64,000 bases of DNA from Salinimicrobium sp963739625 (GTDB lineage Bacteria > Bacteroidota > Bacteroidia > Flavobacteriales > Flavobacteriaceae), in contig CAVUAU010000007.1 of the NCBI GenBank assembly GCA_963739625.1, positions 62,001-126,000 of the forward strand. Direction: 5' to 3'. Below are positions 42,515-50,710 of this stretch, piece after piece (positions within the stretch are counted from its first letter, which is position 1; each line of letters starts with the position of its first letter). The notes under the pieces were generated by a model. It did no database searches and was not told the DNA's origin. It was given only the letters and a program-made list of their open reading frames with translations. The position numbers and the translations under genes were made by a program.

Positions 42515-43519
42515 ATGAAAGCAGCACAAATTCAGGAAAAGGGAGGCGATTTTGTTATCGTCGATCTTGATAAACCCAAACCGAAGAAAAAAGAAGTGTT
42601 GATCAAAGTTGAGGCCTGCGGAATTTGCCACAGCGATGCTTTCGTTAAAGACGGCACCTTTCCGGGGATTCAATATCCGCGTGTGCCCGGGCATGAAGTA
42701 GTAGGTACCGTGGAAGAAGTTGGTGAAGATGTAGAAATGTGGAAGAAAGGTCAGCGTGTGGGCGTAGGCTGGCATGGCGGACATTGCTTCGAGTGCGATC
42801 CCTGCCGCCGGGGAGATTTCATCAACTGCGAAAATGCACAGGTAAGTGGGATTTCGTATGATGGCGGGTATGCAGAATATATGACTGCCCCACAAGAAGC
42901 TGTGGCAGCAGTCCCGGAAGAACTTTCTTCAGCCGAGGCCGCTCCCCTTCTCTGCGCCGGAATTACAGTTTTTAACGCTTTAAGAAATTCAGGAATAAAA
43001 CCGGGAGACCTTGTAGCCGTGCAAGGCATTGGCGGGCTTGGGCATCTTGCCGTGCAGTATGCCGTAAAAATGGGAATGCGCACCGTAGCCATCTCCCACA
43101 GCGACAGCAAAAAAGACCTGGCAAAAGAACTGGGCGCGCAGCATTTTATAAATTCAGAAAAAGAAGATCCGGCAAAAGCGCTGCAAAAATTGGGCGGAGC
43201 AAGATTGATCCTGGCAACTGCTCCGGTAAGCAAAGCGATTACCGCAGTCATTGGCGGTCTTGGAATAGACGGAAAAGTTCTTTGTGTAGCTGCAACCGGT
43301 GAACCTGTAGAAGTTGCTCCCATGCAGCTGCTCATGGGAAGAAAATCTATTGCAGGCTGGCCCAGCGGGACCGCAAAAGATTCCGAAGACACATTAAATT
43401 TTAGCGCCTTGACCGCTACCCTTCCTATGATCGAGGAATACCCGCTTGAAGAGGTGAACAAAGCCTATGACAGGATGATCAATAACGAGGCAAGGTTTAG
43501 AGTAGTCTTGAAACCTTAA
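42515..43519 (+). CDS. Zinc-dependent alcohol dehydrogenase
   Basis: 334 residues from the ATG at 42515 (MKAAQIQEKGGDFVIVDLDK); longer upstream frames cross the repeat element and were rejected. Catalytic zinc residues: Cys in CGICHSDAF and His/Glu in PGHEVVGTVEE. Structural zinc: CDPCRRGDFINCENA, with a preceding Cys in GHCFECD. NAD(P)-binding loop GIGGLGHLAVQYA. Medium-chain dehydrogenase, probably primary or aromatic alcohols; substrate not known. Confidence 0.88.
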   Translation: MKAAQIQEKGGDFVIVDLDKPKPKKKEVLIKVEACGICHSDAFVKDGTFPGIQYPRVPGHEVVGTVEEVGEDVEMWKKGQRVGVGWHGGHCFECDPCRRGDFINCENAQVSGISYDGGYAEYMTAPQEAVAAVPEELSSAEAAPLLCAGITVFNALRNSGIKPGDLVAVQGIGGLGHLAVQYAVKMGMRTVAISHSDSKKDLAKELGAQHFINSEKEDPAKALQKLGGARLILATAPVSKAITAVIGGLGIDGKVLCVAATGEPVEVAPMQLLMGRKSIAGWPSGTAKDSEDTLNFSALTATLPMIEEYPLEEVNKAYDRMINNEARFRVVLKP

Positions 43520-43547
43520 TTCATTAGGAAGAGAAAAATAAGAACAT

Positions 43548-43578
43548 AAAAAAAAGCCCTTCCAAAAAGGGCTTTTTT
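43548..43578. terminator. Bidirectional terminator between adh and NTF2-like gene
   Basis: AAAAAGCCCTT/AAGGGCTTTTT, 11 bp around a CCAAA loop, between convergent genes with T-runs on both sides. Confidence 0.87.
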
Positions 43579-43631
43579 GACAGGTATATATGCCAAATTC
43601 CTGGAATTTGGGGAATTTGAATTTTTGAACT

Positions 43632-44108
43632 TTATTTCCTGGCTATTTCCTCACAGCCTTCTTTTCTCCTGGTATCTATTAAATAAATGATTTTCCATTT
43701 CCCGTTGTCCTTGAAAAGCTGAAAGCTGTCGACACCGCAATGGCTGAATTCGCCATTCACGTGCAAAGAATACGGGGTCCAGGCGTGAGCCATGGCTCCG
43801 TCGATCTTTATTTCGTAAGAATGTAAGGTCTCTTTAAAATTGGTTTTTAAAGGGATACTGGCGATTCCCTTCAGCATTTTATGAACATCTTCTCCCGTCA
43901 GGGCGATTTCGCCACTTTTGTCCCTGCCAATGCTCTGGATCACTACATCATTGGCCAAAACAGACTTCATTACAATTGAATCCCGGGCGTGGAAACCTTC
44001 AAAAAACCTGTCTATAGCGTTTTTTACTGCAGCCTCTTCCGAAGGCTCCTGTGCCCTCATTGATATTGAACCAATTAGCAAAAGCAGAATAGCAGCGCGT
44101 TTTAACAT
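43632..44108 (-). CDS. Secreted NTF2-like (DUF4440/SnoaL type) protein
   Basis: 158 residues from ATG 44108 (MLKRAAILLLLIGSISMRAQ, a signal peptide); an upstream ATG at 44255 would overlap panB and was rejected. The fold is a cone-shaped NTF2 domain: EAAVKNAIDRFFEGFHARDS, DVVIQSIGRD and CGVDSFQLFKDNGKWKIIYL. Probably periplasmic. No catalytic role can be assigned. Confidence 0.8.
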   Translation of the reverse strand: MLKRAAILLLLIGSISMRAQEPSEEAAVKNAIDRFFEGFHARDSIVMKSVLANDVVIQSIGRDKSGEIALTGEDVHKMLKGIASIPLKTNFKETLHSYEIKIDGAMAHAWTPYSLHVNGEFSHCGVDSFQLFKDNGKWKIIYLIDTRRKEGCEEIARK

Positions 44109-44172
44109 TTTTCGATAGTTTTGAATGTAGGAACCGAATTTAGTACTTTTACCTGAATTTAAAAATCTCCCT

Positions 44173-44991
44173 ATGTCAGTCGCTAAAAAACAGTTTAAGA
44201 AGATCACTACAAAATCCCTGGTGGAAATGAAATCCCAGGGAGAGAAGATCTCCATGCTTACTGCCTACGATTATTCCATGGCAAAGATCATTGACGGGGC
44301 GGGCATAGACGTCATACTAGTGGGAGATTCTGCCAGTAATGTAATGGCCGGTCACGAGACCACACTACCTATCACGCTTGACCAGATGATCTATCACGCC
44401 GCCAGCGTAGTGAGGGCGGTTGATCGTGCGCTTGTAGTAGTAGACCTTCCCTTCGGAAGTTACCAGAGTGATCCTAAAGAAGCCTTGCGTTCTGCTATTC
44501 GCATTATGAAAGAAAGCGGCGGACATGCTGTAAAACTCGAAGGTGGAAAAGAAATTAAAGATTCTGTAAAAAGAATTTTGAACGCCGGAATTCCCGTAAT
44601 GGGACACCTCGGACTTACCCCTCAATCCATCTACAAATTCGGGACATACACGGTTCGCGCCAAGGAAGAAGCCGAAGCCGAAAAACTGAAGACCGACGCA
44701 CTTATGCTGGAAAAAGCCGGCTGTTTCGCCATTGTTCTGGAAAAAGTTCCGGCCAAACTGGCTAAAATAGTGGCAGCAAGCCTTACCATTCCTGTGATTG
44801 GTATTGGAGCCGGAAACGGTGTCGATGGGCAGGTATTAGTTGTACATGACATGATCGGGATGACGCATGAATTTAATCCGCGTTTCCTTAGAAGATATCT
44901 CGACCTGTATTCCGAAATGACCAAAGCGTTTGAGAATTACAGGGATGATGTAAAAAGTAAAAATTTCCCTTCAGACGAAGAACAGTATTGA
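44173..44991 (+). CDS. panB: 3-methyl-2-oxobutanoate hydroxymethyltransferase
   Basis: First step of pantothenate synthesis: ketopantoate from 2-oxoisovalerate and methylene-THF. 272 residues. Motifs ISMLTAYDYSMAKIID, VGDSASNVMAGHETTLPITL, PFGSYQSDPKEAL, MGHLGLTPQSIYKFGTY and GIGAGNGVDGQVLVVHDMIG are all conserved. panC and panD are not nearby. It is divergent from the NTF2-like gene. Confidence 0.96.
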   Translation: MSVAKKQFKKITTKSLVEMKSQGEKISMLTAYDYSMAKIIDGAGIDVILVGDSASNVMAGHETTLPITLDQMIYHAASVVRAVDRALVVVDLPFGSYQSDPKEALRSAIRIMKESGGHAVKLEGGKEIKDSVKRILNAGIPVMGHLGLTPQSIYKFGTYTVRAKEEAEAEKLKTDALMLEKAGCFAIVLEKVPAKLAKIVAASLTIPVIGIGAGNGVDGQVLVVHDMIGMTHEFNPRFLRRYLDLYSEMTKAFENYRDDVKSKNFPSDEEQY

Positions 44992-45035
44992 TCCGGTTAT
45001 GAGTTATGAGTTAAGAGTTTTGAGTTAGGAGTTTT

Positions 45036-45063
45036 GGAATTTGGAATTTGGAATTTGGAATTT
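45036..45063. repeat. Heptamer repeat GGAATTT, four perfect copies
   Basis: Four exact GGAATTT units just 6 bases before the ATG of the next gene; preceded by degenerate GAGTTA-type repeats at about 45000-45033. Confidence 0.9.
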
Positions 45064-45069
45064 AAACAT

Positions 45070-45495
45070 ATGAAGATCAGGTACACCAAAAAACGACTTC
45101 TTTTTAACGGGCTTTTGGGAAGTGTTTTTGTCGTTGGCGGTCTACTGCAATTGCAAAAAAAGACTGATTTAAGTCATTACCTGATCTATGGTATTCAATT
45201 TCTGCTTGGACTGGTTATGGTTGCGAGTTATTTCTATGAGAGAAAATTTCAGTATTTGATCATTGAAAATGGCAAACTTATTAAGAACAGGTTCTTTTCT
45301 AAGTATATTCAGCTTGACGAGATCACCAAAATCCAATCATTCCCGGGAAAGATCAAGCTCTTTACTTCCGAAGAAAAATTAAGCATCAATACCGAACTTA
45401 TTGAAGACGACTCCAGGAATGACCTTTTGAAAGTGCTTGGATCTTTGGAAGTAGAAAATAATCCATTCATCAGTTATTCCGCAAAAACCTCTTAA
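45070..45495 (+). CDS. Hypothetical two-TM membrane protein with PH-like tail
   Basis: 141 residues from ATG 45070; an upstream frame begins inside the heptamer repeat (MEFGIWNLEF) and was rejected. Two hydrophobic segments (LLFNGLLGSVFVVGGLLQL; LIYGIQFLLGLVMVASYF) are followed by a soluble region (ENGKLIKNRFFSKYIQLDEI) that resembles a small PH-like fold. No named family. It is followed 12 bases later by an RluA-type gene, so it may be cotranscribed. Confidence 0.65.
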   Translation: MKIRYTKKRLLFNGLLGSVFVVGGLLQLQKKTDLSHYLIYGIQFLLGLVMVASYFYERKFQYLIIENGKLIKNRFFSKYIQLDEITKIQSFPGKIKLFTSEEKLSINTELIEDDSRNDLLKVLGSLEVENNPFISYSAKTS

Positions 45496-45507
45496 AAACC
45501 TCCATTT

Positions 45508-46206
45508 TTGGCAGACAATATTCTTTCCACTCCGCAGAACCTGCAGGTACTCCATGAGGACAACCACCTTATCATCGTGAACAAACGTCCCGGCGATATT
45601 GTGCAGGGCGATAAGACCGGCGATATGCCTTTGAGCGAAGTGGTAAAGGAGTATTTAAAGATCAAGCACAACAAACCAGGCAATGTCTATTTGGGCGTGG
45701 TGCACCGGCTTGACCGTCCCACCAGTGGTATTGTGGTTTTTGCCAAAACCTCCAAGGCGCTGCCGCGACTCAACAAGCTCTTCAAGGAAAAAGATGCGAA
45801 AAAAACCTATTGGGCGGTCGTTAAAAATCCACCGCCAAAACAGGAGGACACCCTGGTGCATTTTATGAAGCGGAACCAAAAGCAGAATAAATCTTACGCG
45901 CACATTAAAGAAGTGCCGGACTCCAAAAAAGCCATTTTAGAGTACCGTATGCTTAAGAAGCTTGACAACTATTACCTGCTTGAGATCGACTTGCAAACAG
46001 GGCGGCACCACCAGATAAGAAGCCAGCTCTCCTCAATTGGCTGCCCCGTTAAGGGCGACCTTAAGTATGGTTTTGACCGCAGCAACAAAGACGCAAGCAT
46101 TCATCTCCACGCTCGCAAACTAACTTTTGTTCATCCGGTAAAAAAGGAAAAACTAGAGATCATTGCGCCCCCACCAAAAGATCCAGTTTGGGACGCGTGT
46201 CTCTAA
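45508..46206 (+). CDS. RluA-family pseudouridine synthase
   Basis: 232 residues. The start is the TTG at 45508, giving MADNILSTPQNLQVLHEDNH, because no in-frame ATG precedes the conserved domain. The catalytic motif HRLDRPTSGIVVFAKT carries the essential Asp. LQTGRHHQIRSQLSSIGCPV is the conserved second motif. It has no N-terminal S4 domain, so it resembles RluA/RluC core types acting on rRNA or tRNA. Confidence 0.88.
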   Translation: MADNILSTPQNLQVLHEDNHLIIVNKRPGDIVQGDKTGDMPLSEVVKEYLKIKHNKPGNVYLGVVHRLDRPTSGIVVFAKTSKALPRLNKLFKEKDAKKTYWAVVKNPPPKQEDTLVHFMKRNQKQNKSYAHIKEVPDSKKAILEYRMLKKLDNYYLLEIDLQTGRHHQIRSQLSSIGCPVKGDLKYGFDRSNKDASIHLHARKLTFVHPVKKEKLEIIAPPPKDPVWDACL

Positions 46207-46437
46207 CTTCCGGTAGCCCCTTAGAGGAATTCTCTCCTCCTGAGCCCAGGTTCTAATACTGACAAATATCATGAGCATCAATGAAAATGATGAGCATGAA
46301 TGTCGTATATTTAGTAGTACTTCCTGCATAAAGAACTGCAGGTACAGTTTAAATTTACCCCAATTCCACCGTCTTCGCCTACCAAAATTGGCACTCCCCC
46401 TGGAAACTCCCCCGTAAAATTCTAAATCTTTAAGCCA
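46207..46437. promoter_or_regulatory. Leader of the cache-domain gene with direct repeat
   Basis: Contains a 13-base direct repeat, ATGAGCATCAATG at 46271-46283 and ATGAGCATGAATG at 46290-46302 (one mismatch, 19-base period), and a weak hairpin near 46322. A candidate regulator site of the downstream gene. Confidence 0.5.
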
Positions 46438-48198
46438 ATGAGATCATCCACCATTGTTGTAGCTCTCTGCGTTGGGACCTTTTTCTTCCAAAAATCACCT
46501 TTACGCGCTAATCAGCCTTGTGCATATGAAGCACCGCTAACGCATTTCGAACAGATCGCGGCGCCAATAGAACAGGATTCAACACGCTATCTTGTAAACC
46601 TTGTCCAGAATGCGGCCGCAATGGTTCGTGAAAAAGGCAAGGCTGCTTTTGAAGAATTCCGGGAGCCCAACAGCCGCTGGCGTAAGGGAGAGACCTACAT
46701 TTTCGTGCTGGACAACGACGGAAATATGCTTGTACATGCCAACCCTCAAATGGAAAATAAGAACCAGCTGGACCTGAAAGATGTCAATGGCAAACCCATT
46801 ATACGTGGTCTCCTGGCAGCCGCTACGGCCCTACCCGAAAAACAGGAAGGCTGGTTCCATTATCAATGGCCGGTACCAGACGGGCTTCTGCCACGCTGGA
46901 AAAGCAGCTATGTGCAACTGGTAAAGTCACCTGAAGGAAAAGAATATATTGTTGGCAGTGGAATGTACAACGATAGAATGGAGAAAGAGTTCGTTACAGA
47001 TATGATTGATGAAGCGGCAGGAAAGATCGAAAAAGAAGGAAAGGCCGCTTTTGAACAATTCTATGATCCCGCAGGACCTTTCCTTATAAAAGATACTTAC
47101 GTTTTCGTGCTCGATACCACTGGAAAAGAACTGGTGAATCCCGCCTTTAGGAACCTTGAAGGCCGAAATCTTATGGATCTCAAAGATACCGAAGGAAAAT
47201 TGCTCGTCCGGGAAATGTTCAATGCGGTAGAAAAAGATACTGCAGGATGGGTGAATTACATGTGGCCAAAACCAGGAGATAATATCTCCACACAGAAGTC
47301 GACCTATGTCAAAAAAGCAAACACCGGGGATGGGTGGGTATTGGTAGGAGCAGGGGTATATCTTGCCAATGCGCCTAAAGCTCCTCTAAAAAGAGAAGAA
47401 ATTACCCCCTTTGATCTCAAAAATTTTGTGACCGATGCCGCCGTTAAATTGGAAGAAGAGGGCGAAAAGGCTTTTAAAGATTTCCGAAATAAAGACTCCC
47501 AGTGGTTTGAGGGCGATAAATATTTGTTCGTCTGGGATCTCAACGGAAAAAGGATCTTCCATGCGGCTAATCCTTCGATAGAAGGAGAAGTTGTAGATGG
47601 TACCACTGATGCGCTTGGACGGCCTTATGGGAAAATGTTCCTTGAAACAGCTTCTTCCCCGGAAGGCGAAGGTTGGGTTCACTACATGTATCCTGAACCC
47701 GGAGATATCTTCCCCGCCTGGAAATCGAGTTATATAAAACGAGTCACCTTTCCATCCGGGCAAGACTATCTCGTTGGAAGCGGGATCTATAACATGAAAA
47801 TGGACGAATTTTTTATCGAGGATATGGTTGATCAGGCTGCGGCTTTAGTTGAAGACAAAGGTCGGGATGCTTTCGAGGAGCTACGGGATAAAAAAGGCCC
47901 CTTCTACTTTATGGACACCTATATCTTTGTAGCCGACCCCGAGGGAACCGAGCTGGTAAACCCGGGCATGCCCTCACTTGAAGGAAGAAACCTTATCGAA
48001 ATGGAAGATTTAGACGGAAATCCTGTCGTAAAGGACGAGATTGATCTGGCCATGAATAAAGGCAGCGGCTGGCTTAAAATGTCATGGTTCAAACCGGGTA
48101 CCAATACTCCCGCACCTAAAATGACCTATGTCAAAAAAGCGGAAGCCAATGGAGAGACTTTTATCGTGGGTTCAGGATATTATCCCGAAGAAGAATAA
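46438..48198 (+). CDS. Secreted protein with four tandem single-cache domains
   Basis: 586 residues with a signal peptide (MRSSTIVVALCVGTFFFQ). Four cache units of about 130-140 residues follow, beginning near residues 45, 180, 325 and 455. Each opens with a helix like AAGKIEKEGKAAFEQFYDPA, goes to a strand such as DTYVFVLDTTGKELVNPAFR, then NLMDLKD, GWVNYMWPKPG and ends in VGAGVY or VGSGIY. Cache domains bind small extracellular ligands, but here there is no transmembrane, kinase or methyl-accepting domain after them, so it is a binding protein without a built-in signalling part. Ligand unknown. Confidence 0.85.
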   Translation: MRSSTIVVALCVGTFFFQKSPLRANQPCAYEAPLTHFEQIAAPIEQDSTRYLVNLVQNAAAMVREKGKAAFEEFREPNSRWRKGETYIFVLDNDGNMLVHANPQMENKNQLDLKDVNGKPIIRGLLAAATALPEKQEGWFHYQWPVPDGLLPRWKSSYVQLVKSPEGKEYIVGSGMYNDRMEKEFVTDMIDEAAGKIEKEGKAAFEQFYDPAGPFLIKDTYVFVLDTTGKELVNPAFRNLEGRNLMDLKDTEGKLLVREMFNAVEKDTAGWVNYMWPKPGDNISTQKSTYVKKANTGDGWVLVGAGVYLANAPKAPLKREEITPFDLKNFVTDAAVKLEEEGEKAFKDFRNKDSQWFEGDKYLFVWDLNGKRIFHAANPSIEGEVVDGTTDALGRPYGKMFLETASSPEGEGWVHYMYPEPGDIFPAWKSSYIKRVTFPSGQDYLVGSGIYNMKMDEFFIEDMVDQAAALVEDKGRDAFEELRDKKGPFYFMDTYIFVADPEGTELVNPGMPSLEGRNLIEMEDLDGNPVVKDEIDLAMNKGSGWLKMSWFKPGTNTPAPKMTYVKKAEANGETFIVGSGYYPEEE

Positions 48199-48442
48199 AA
48201 AGCCGGAACAGAAGCCGAAGTCTCTTTGTGCGACTAAAGCTCTGTTCAACAGGTTCTCAAAAATGGCATTTTTGCAGCGCTTCTTCCCTACCTGTTTTTC
48301 CTGTTTACTAATTTCTTCGAAAGGATTTGATTTAGCTAATTTCCTGTTCCGGAATTCTTAAACTCCCGTTAAGCCCTGTCCTTCAAGAATCATCTTCTGT
48401 TCTTTCTGAAGAAAATGTTCTATTTTTAGAAAAAAGATCGTC

Positions 48443-49285
48443 ATGAAATGGAAAGGCAGAAGAAAAAGCTCTAATGTCGAGGACAGGAGAGGCACGTCTA
48501 CCGGAGGAAAAGTAGCGGTTGGAGGCGGAATTATTGGGCTAATCTTTTTAGCTATCCAGCTGTTTTCCGGAGGAGATGCGGGAGAGATACTGCAGCAGCT
48601 CGACCAGCAAAATACCAGCTCAGAACCCAGGGAATTAACTGCGGAAGAAAAAGAGCTGGGAGATTTTTCTGCCACAGTACTTGCCGATACAGAGAATGTA
48701 TGGAACCAGATCTTTAGCGAAAATAACCTGCAATATAAGGAGCCGGGGATGGTGCTTTACGATAACAGGACCCCTTCGGGCTGTGGTACCGCCTCATCTG
48801 CAATGGGACCTTTTTATTGCCCGCAGGATCAAAAAGTTTATATGGATCTTGACTTTTTCAAAGAGTTAAGGCAGCGGTTTGGCGCCAAAGAAGGTAATTT
48901 TGCCATCGCTTATGTGATCGCGCATGAAGTTGGGCACCATGTGCAGACTTTGTTGGGAACCTCGGCAAAAGTGCGGCAGCTGCAGCAGGGACAACCGCGT
49001 GCAGAGGCCAATGAACTTTCTGTCGCTCTTGAATTACAGGCAGATTTTTATGCCGGCGTCTGGGCAAAACACAACCAGGATTATCTCGAGCAGGGAGATA
49101 TAGAAATCGCCTTAAGCGCTGCAAACGCTGTAGGTGACGACGCTATTCAAAAACGCACACAAGGCACGGTCACTCCCGATTCTTTCACCCACGGCACCTC
49201 ACAACAACGCATGGACTGGTTCATGCGCGGTTATCGCACCGGCGACCTCAGGGAAGGCGATACTTTCAGTGAAGTTGTCGATTAA
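48443..49285 (+). CDS. Neutral zinc metallopeptidase (YpfJ family), membrane anchored
   Basis: 280 residues. The N-terminus is basic (MKWKGRRKSSNVEDRRG), then one transmembrane segment (VGGGIIGLIFLAIQLFSGG). The zinc site is YVIAHEVGHHVQTLLG, followed by LSVALELQADFYAGVWA with the third Glu ligand, as in the YpfJ/KPN_00005 group. The domain faces the periplasm. It is followed by the aldehyde dehydrogenase 31 bases later. Confidence 0.88.
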   Translation: MKWKGRRKSSNVEDRRGTSTGGKVAVGGGIIGLIFLAIQLFSGGDAGEILQQLDQQNTSSEPRELTAEEKELGDFSATVLADTENVWNQIFSENNLQYKEPGMVLYDNRTPSGCGTASSAMGPFYCPQDQKVYMDLDFFKELRQRFGAKEGNFAIAYVIAHEVGHHVQTLLGTSAKVRQLQQGQPRAEANELSVALELQADFYAGVWAKHNQDYLEQGDIEIALSAANAVGDDAIQKRTQGTVTPDSFTHGTSQQRMDWFMRGYRTGDLREGDTFSEVVD

Positions 49286-49315
49286 CCCGCTTAATTGATC
49301 TTAAAAAATTTATCC

Positions 49316-50710
49316 ATGGCCGAAACAACATATTCTATAAACATTCCTGAACTAAAAGCACGTCAAAATGCCTTTTTTGAAGCCGCAGGCACAGCCGATG
49401 TAGGCCAGCGAATCGATAAGCTCAAGCAGCTGAAACAGCTGGTTGAGTCAAAGGAAAAGCAAATTGCTGAAGCTTTGCGCAGGGACTTTCAAAAGCCTGA
49501 ATTTGAAACTTATATTACCGAGACCAGCTTTATCCTGAGCGAGCTCAAATTCTTCATCAAAAACCTGAAAGATTGGACAAAGCCTGAAAGGGTAAAAAGC
49601 TCTTTGCTGAATTTTCCGTCCAAAGATTATATCTATCCAACTCCTTACGGCGTTTGCCTGGTGCTTGCGCCCTGGAATTACCCCTTTCAGTTGACGCTGT
49701 CGCCGGCCATTGGTGCCATTGCTGCAGGCAATACGGTGGTCCTGAAGCCCAGCGAGTTTACGCCGCATACGTCGGCGGTCATCAAAGAGATTTTTGAAAA
49801 GCTATTTCCTGAAGAATGGGTGAGCGTGGTGGAAGGAGGAGTTGAAACTTCCGAAGAACTTTTGAAGCAGAAATGGGACTATGTCTTTTTTACCGGGAGC
49901 GTGCCGGTGGGGCGCATTGTGGCAAAAGCCATTGCGGGAAATCTTACTCCATCAACCCTTGAGCTGGGCGGCAAAAGCCCCTGTATCGTTCACAGCTCTG
50001 CCAAAATCGAGCTGGCGGCAAAAAGGATCGCCTGGGGGAAGTTCATCAATGCCGGACAAACCTGTATCGCACCCGATTATCTCCTGGTTGACACCTCCAT
50101 AAAAACTGAGTTTGTTGAAGCTCTTAAAAATGAAATTAGCACACTTTATGGAAAAGATCCCAAGGCTTCCCCCGATCTTTCAAGGATCATCAACAAAAAA
50201 CATTTCGAGCGGCTCAAAGACCTGATGCAGGACCAAAAATGCCTTTTTGGAGGCCACACAGATGACGAAGCAAATTATATCTCTCCTACTCTGCTTGACG
50301 AGCCCGATCTGGACTCAAAAGTGATGCAGGATGAGATCTTCGGACCATTGCTGCCCATAATTTCCTACACTTCAGAAGATGAAATAGAAAGGATCATAAG
50401 GCATTATCCAAGGCCGCTTTCCCTCTACATTTTTACTGAAGAGGAGGCTTTTTCAGAAAAGATCATCCAAAAATACCATTTTGGAGGCGGCGTGGTGAAC
50501 GATGTCCTGGTGCACATTGCCAACAAGAACCTACCCTTCGGAGGGGTTGGTGACAGTGGCTACGGTGGCTACCACGGGAAGTTTTCTTTTGACACCTTTA
50601 CCCATAAAAAAAGCATAAGTAAGCGTGCCACATGGCTGGACATACCTTTAAGATATCCTCCCTACCGCGGCAAACTCAAAGCTGCCAAAAAATTCCTGAA
50701 ACTGCTTTAG
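49316..50710 (+). CDS. Aldehyde dehydrogenase
   Basis: 464 residues from ATG 49316 (MAETTYSINIPELKARQNAF). NAD(P) and active-site motifs: APWNYPFQLTLSPAIGAIAA, FFTGSVPVGRIVAKAIA, ELGGKSPCIV and the catalytic Cys in INAGQTCIAPDY. FGPLLPIISY precedes the C-terminal LPFGGVGDSGYGGYHGKFSF. It matches the class of short fatty aldehyde dehydrogenases that often have a C-terminal hydrophobic end. Its stop overlaps the convergent gene by 4 bases. Confidence 0.92.
   Translation: MAETTYSINIPELKARQNAFFEAAGTADVGQRIDKLKQLKQLVESKEKQIAEALRRDFQKPEFETYITETSFILSELKFFIKNLKDWTKPERVKSSLLNFPSKDYIYPTPYGVCLVLAPWNYPFQLTLSPAIGAIAAGNTVVLKPSEFTPHTSAVIKEIFEKLFPEEWVSVVEGGVETSEELLKQKWDYVFFTGSVPVGRIVAKAIAGNLTPSTLELGGKSPCIVHSSAKIELAAKRIAWGKFINAGQTCIAPDYLLVDTSIKTEFVEALKNEISTLYGKDPKASPDLSRIINKKHFERLKDLMQDQKCLFGGHTDDEANYISPTLLDEPDLDSKVMQDEIFGPLLPIISYTSEDEIERIIRHYPRPLSLYIFTEEEAFSEKIIQKYHFGGGVVNDVLVHIANKNLPFGGVGDSGYGGYHGKFSFDTFTHKKSISKRATWLDIPLRYPPYRGKLKAAKKFLKLL

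Noticed and set aside
45034..45069. Upstream start for the two-TM protein within the heptamer repeat
   Set aside because: The extra residues (MEFGIWNLEF) are only the translated repeat; the ATG at 45070 begins the conserved-looking basic N-terminus.
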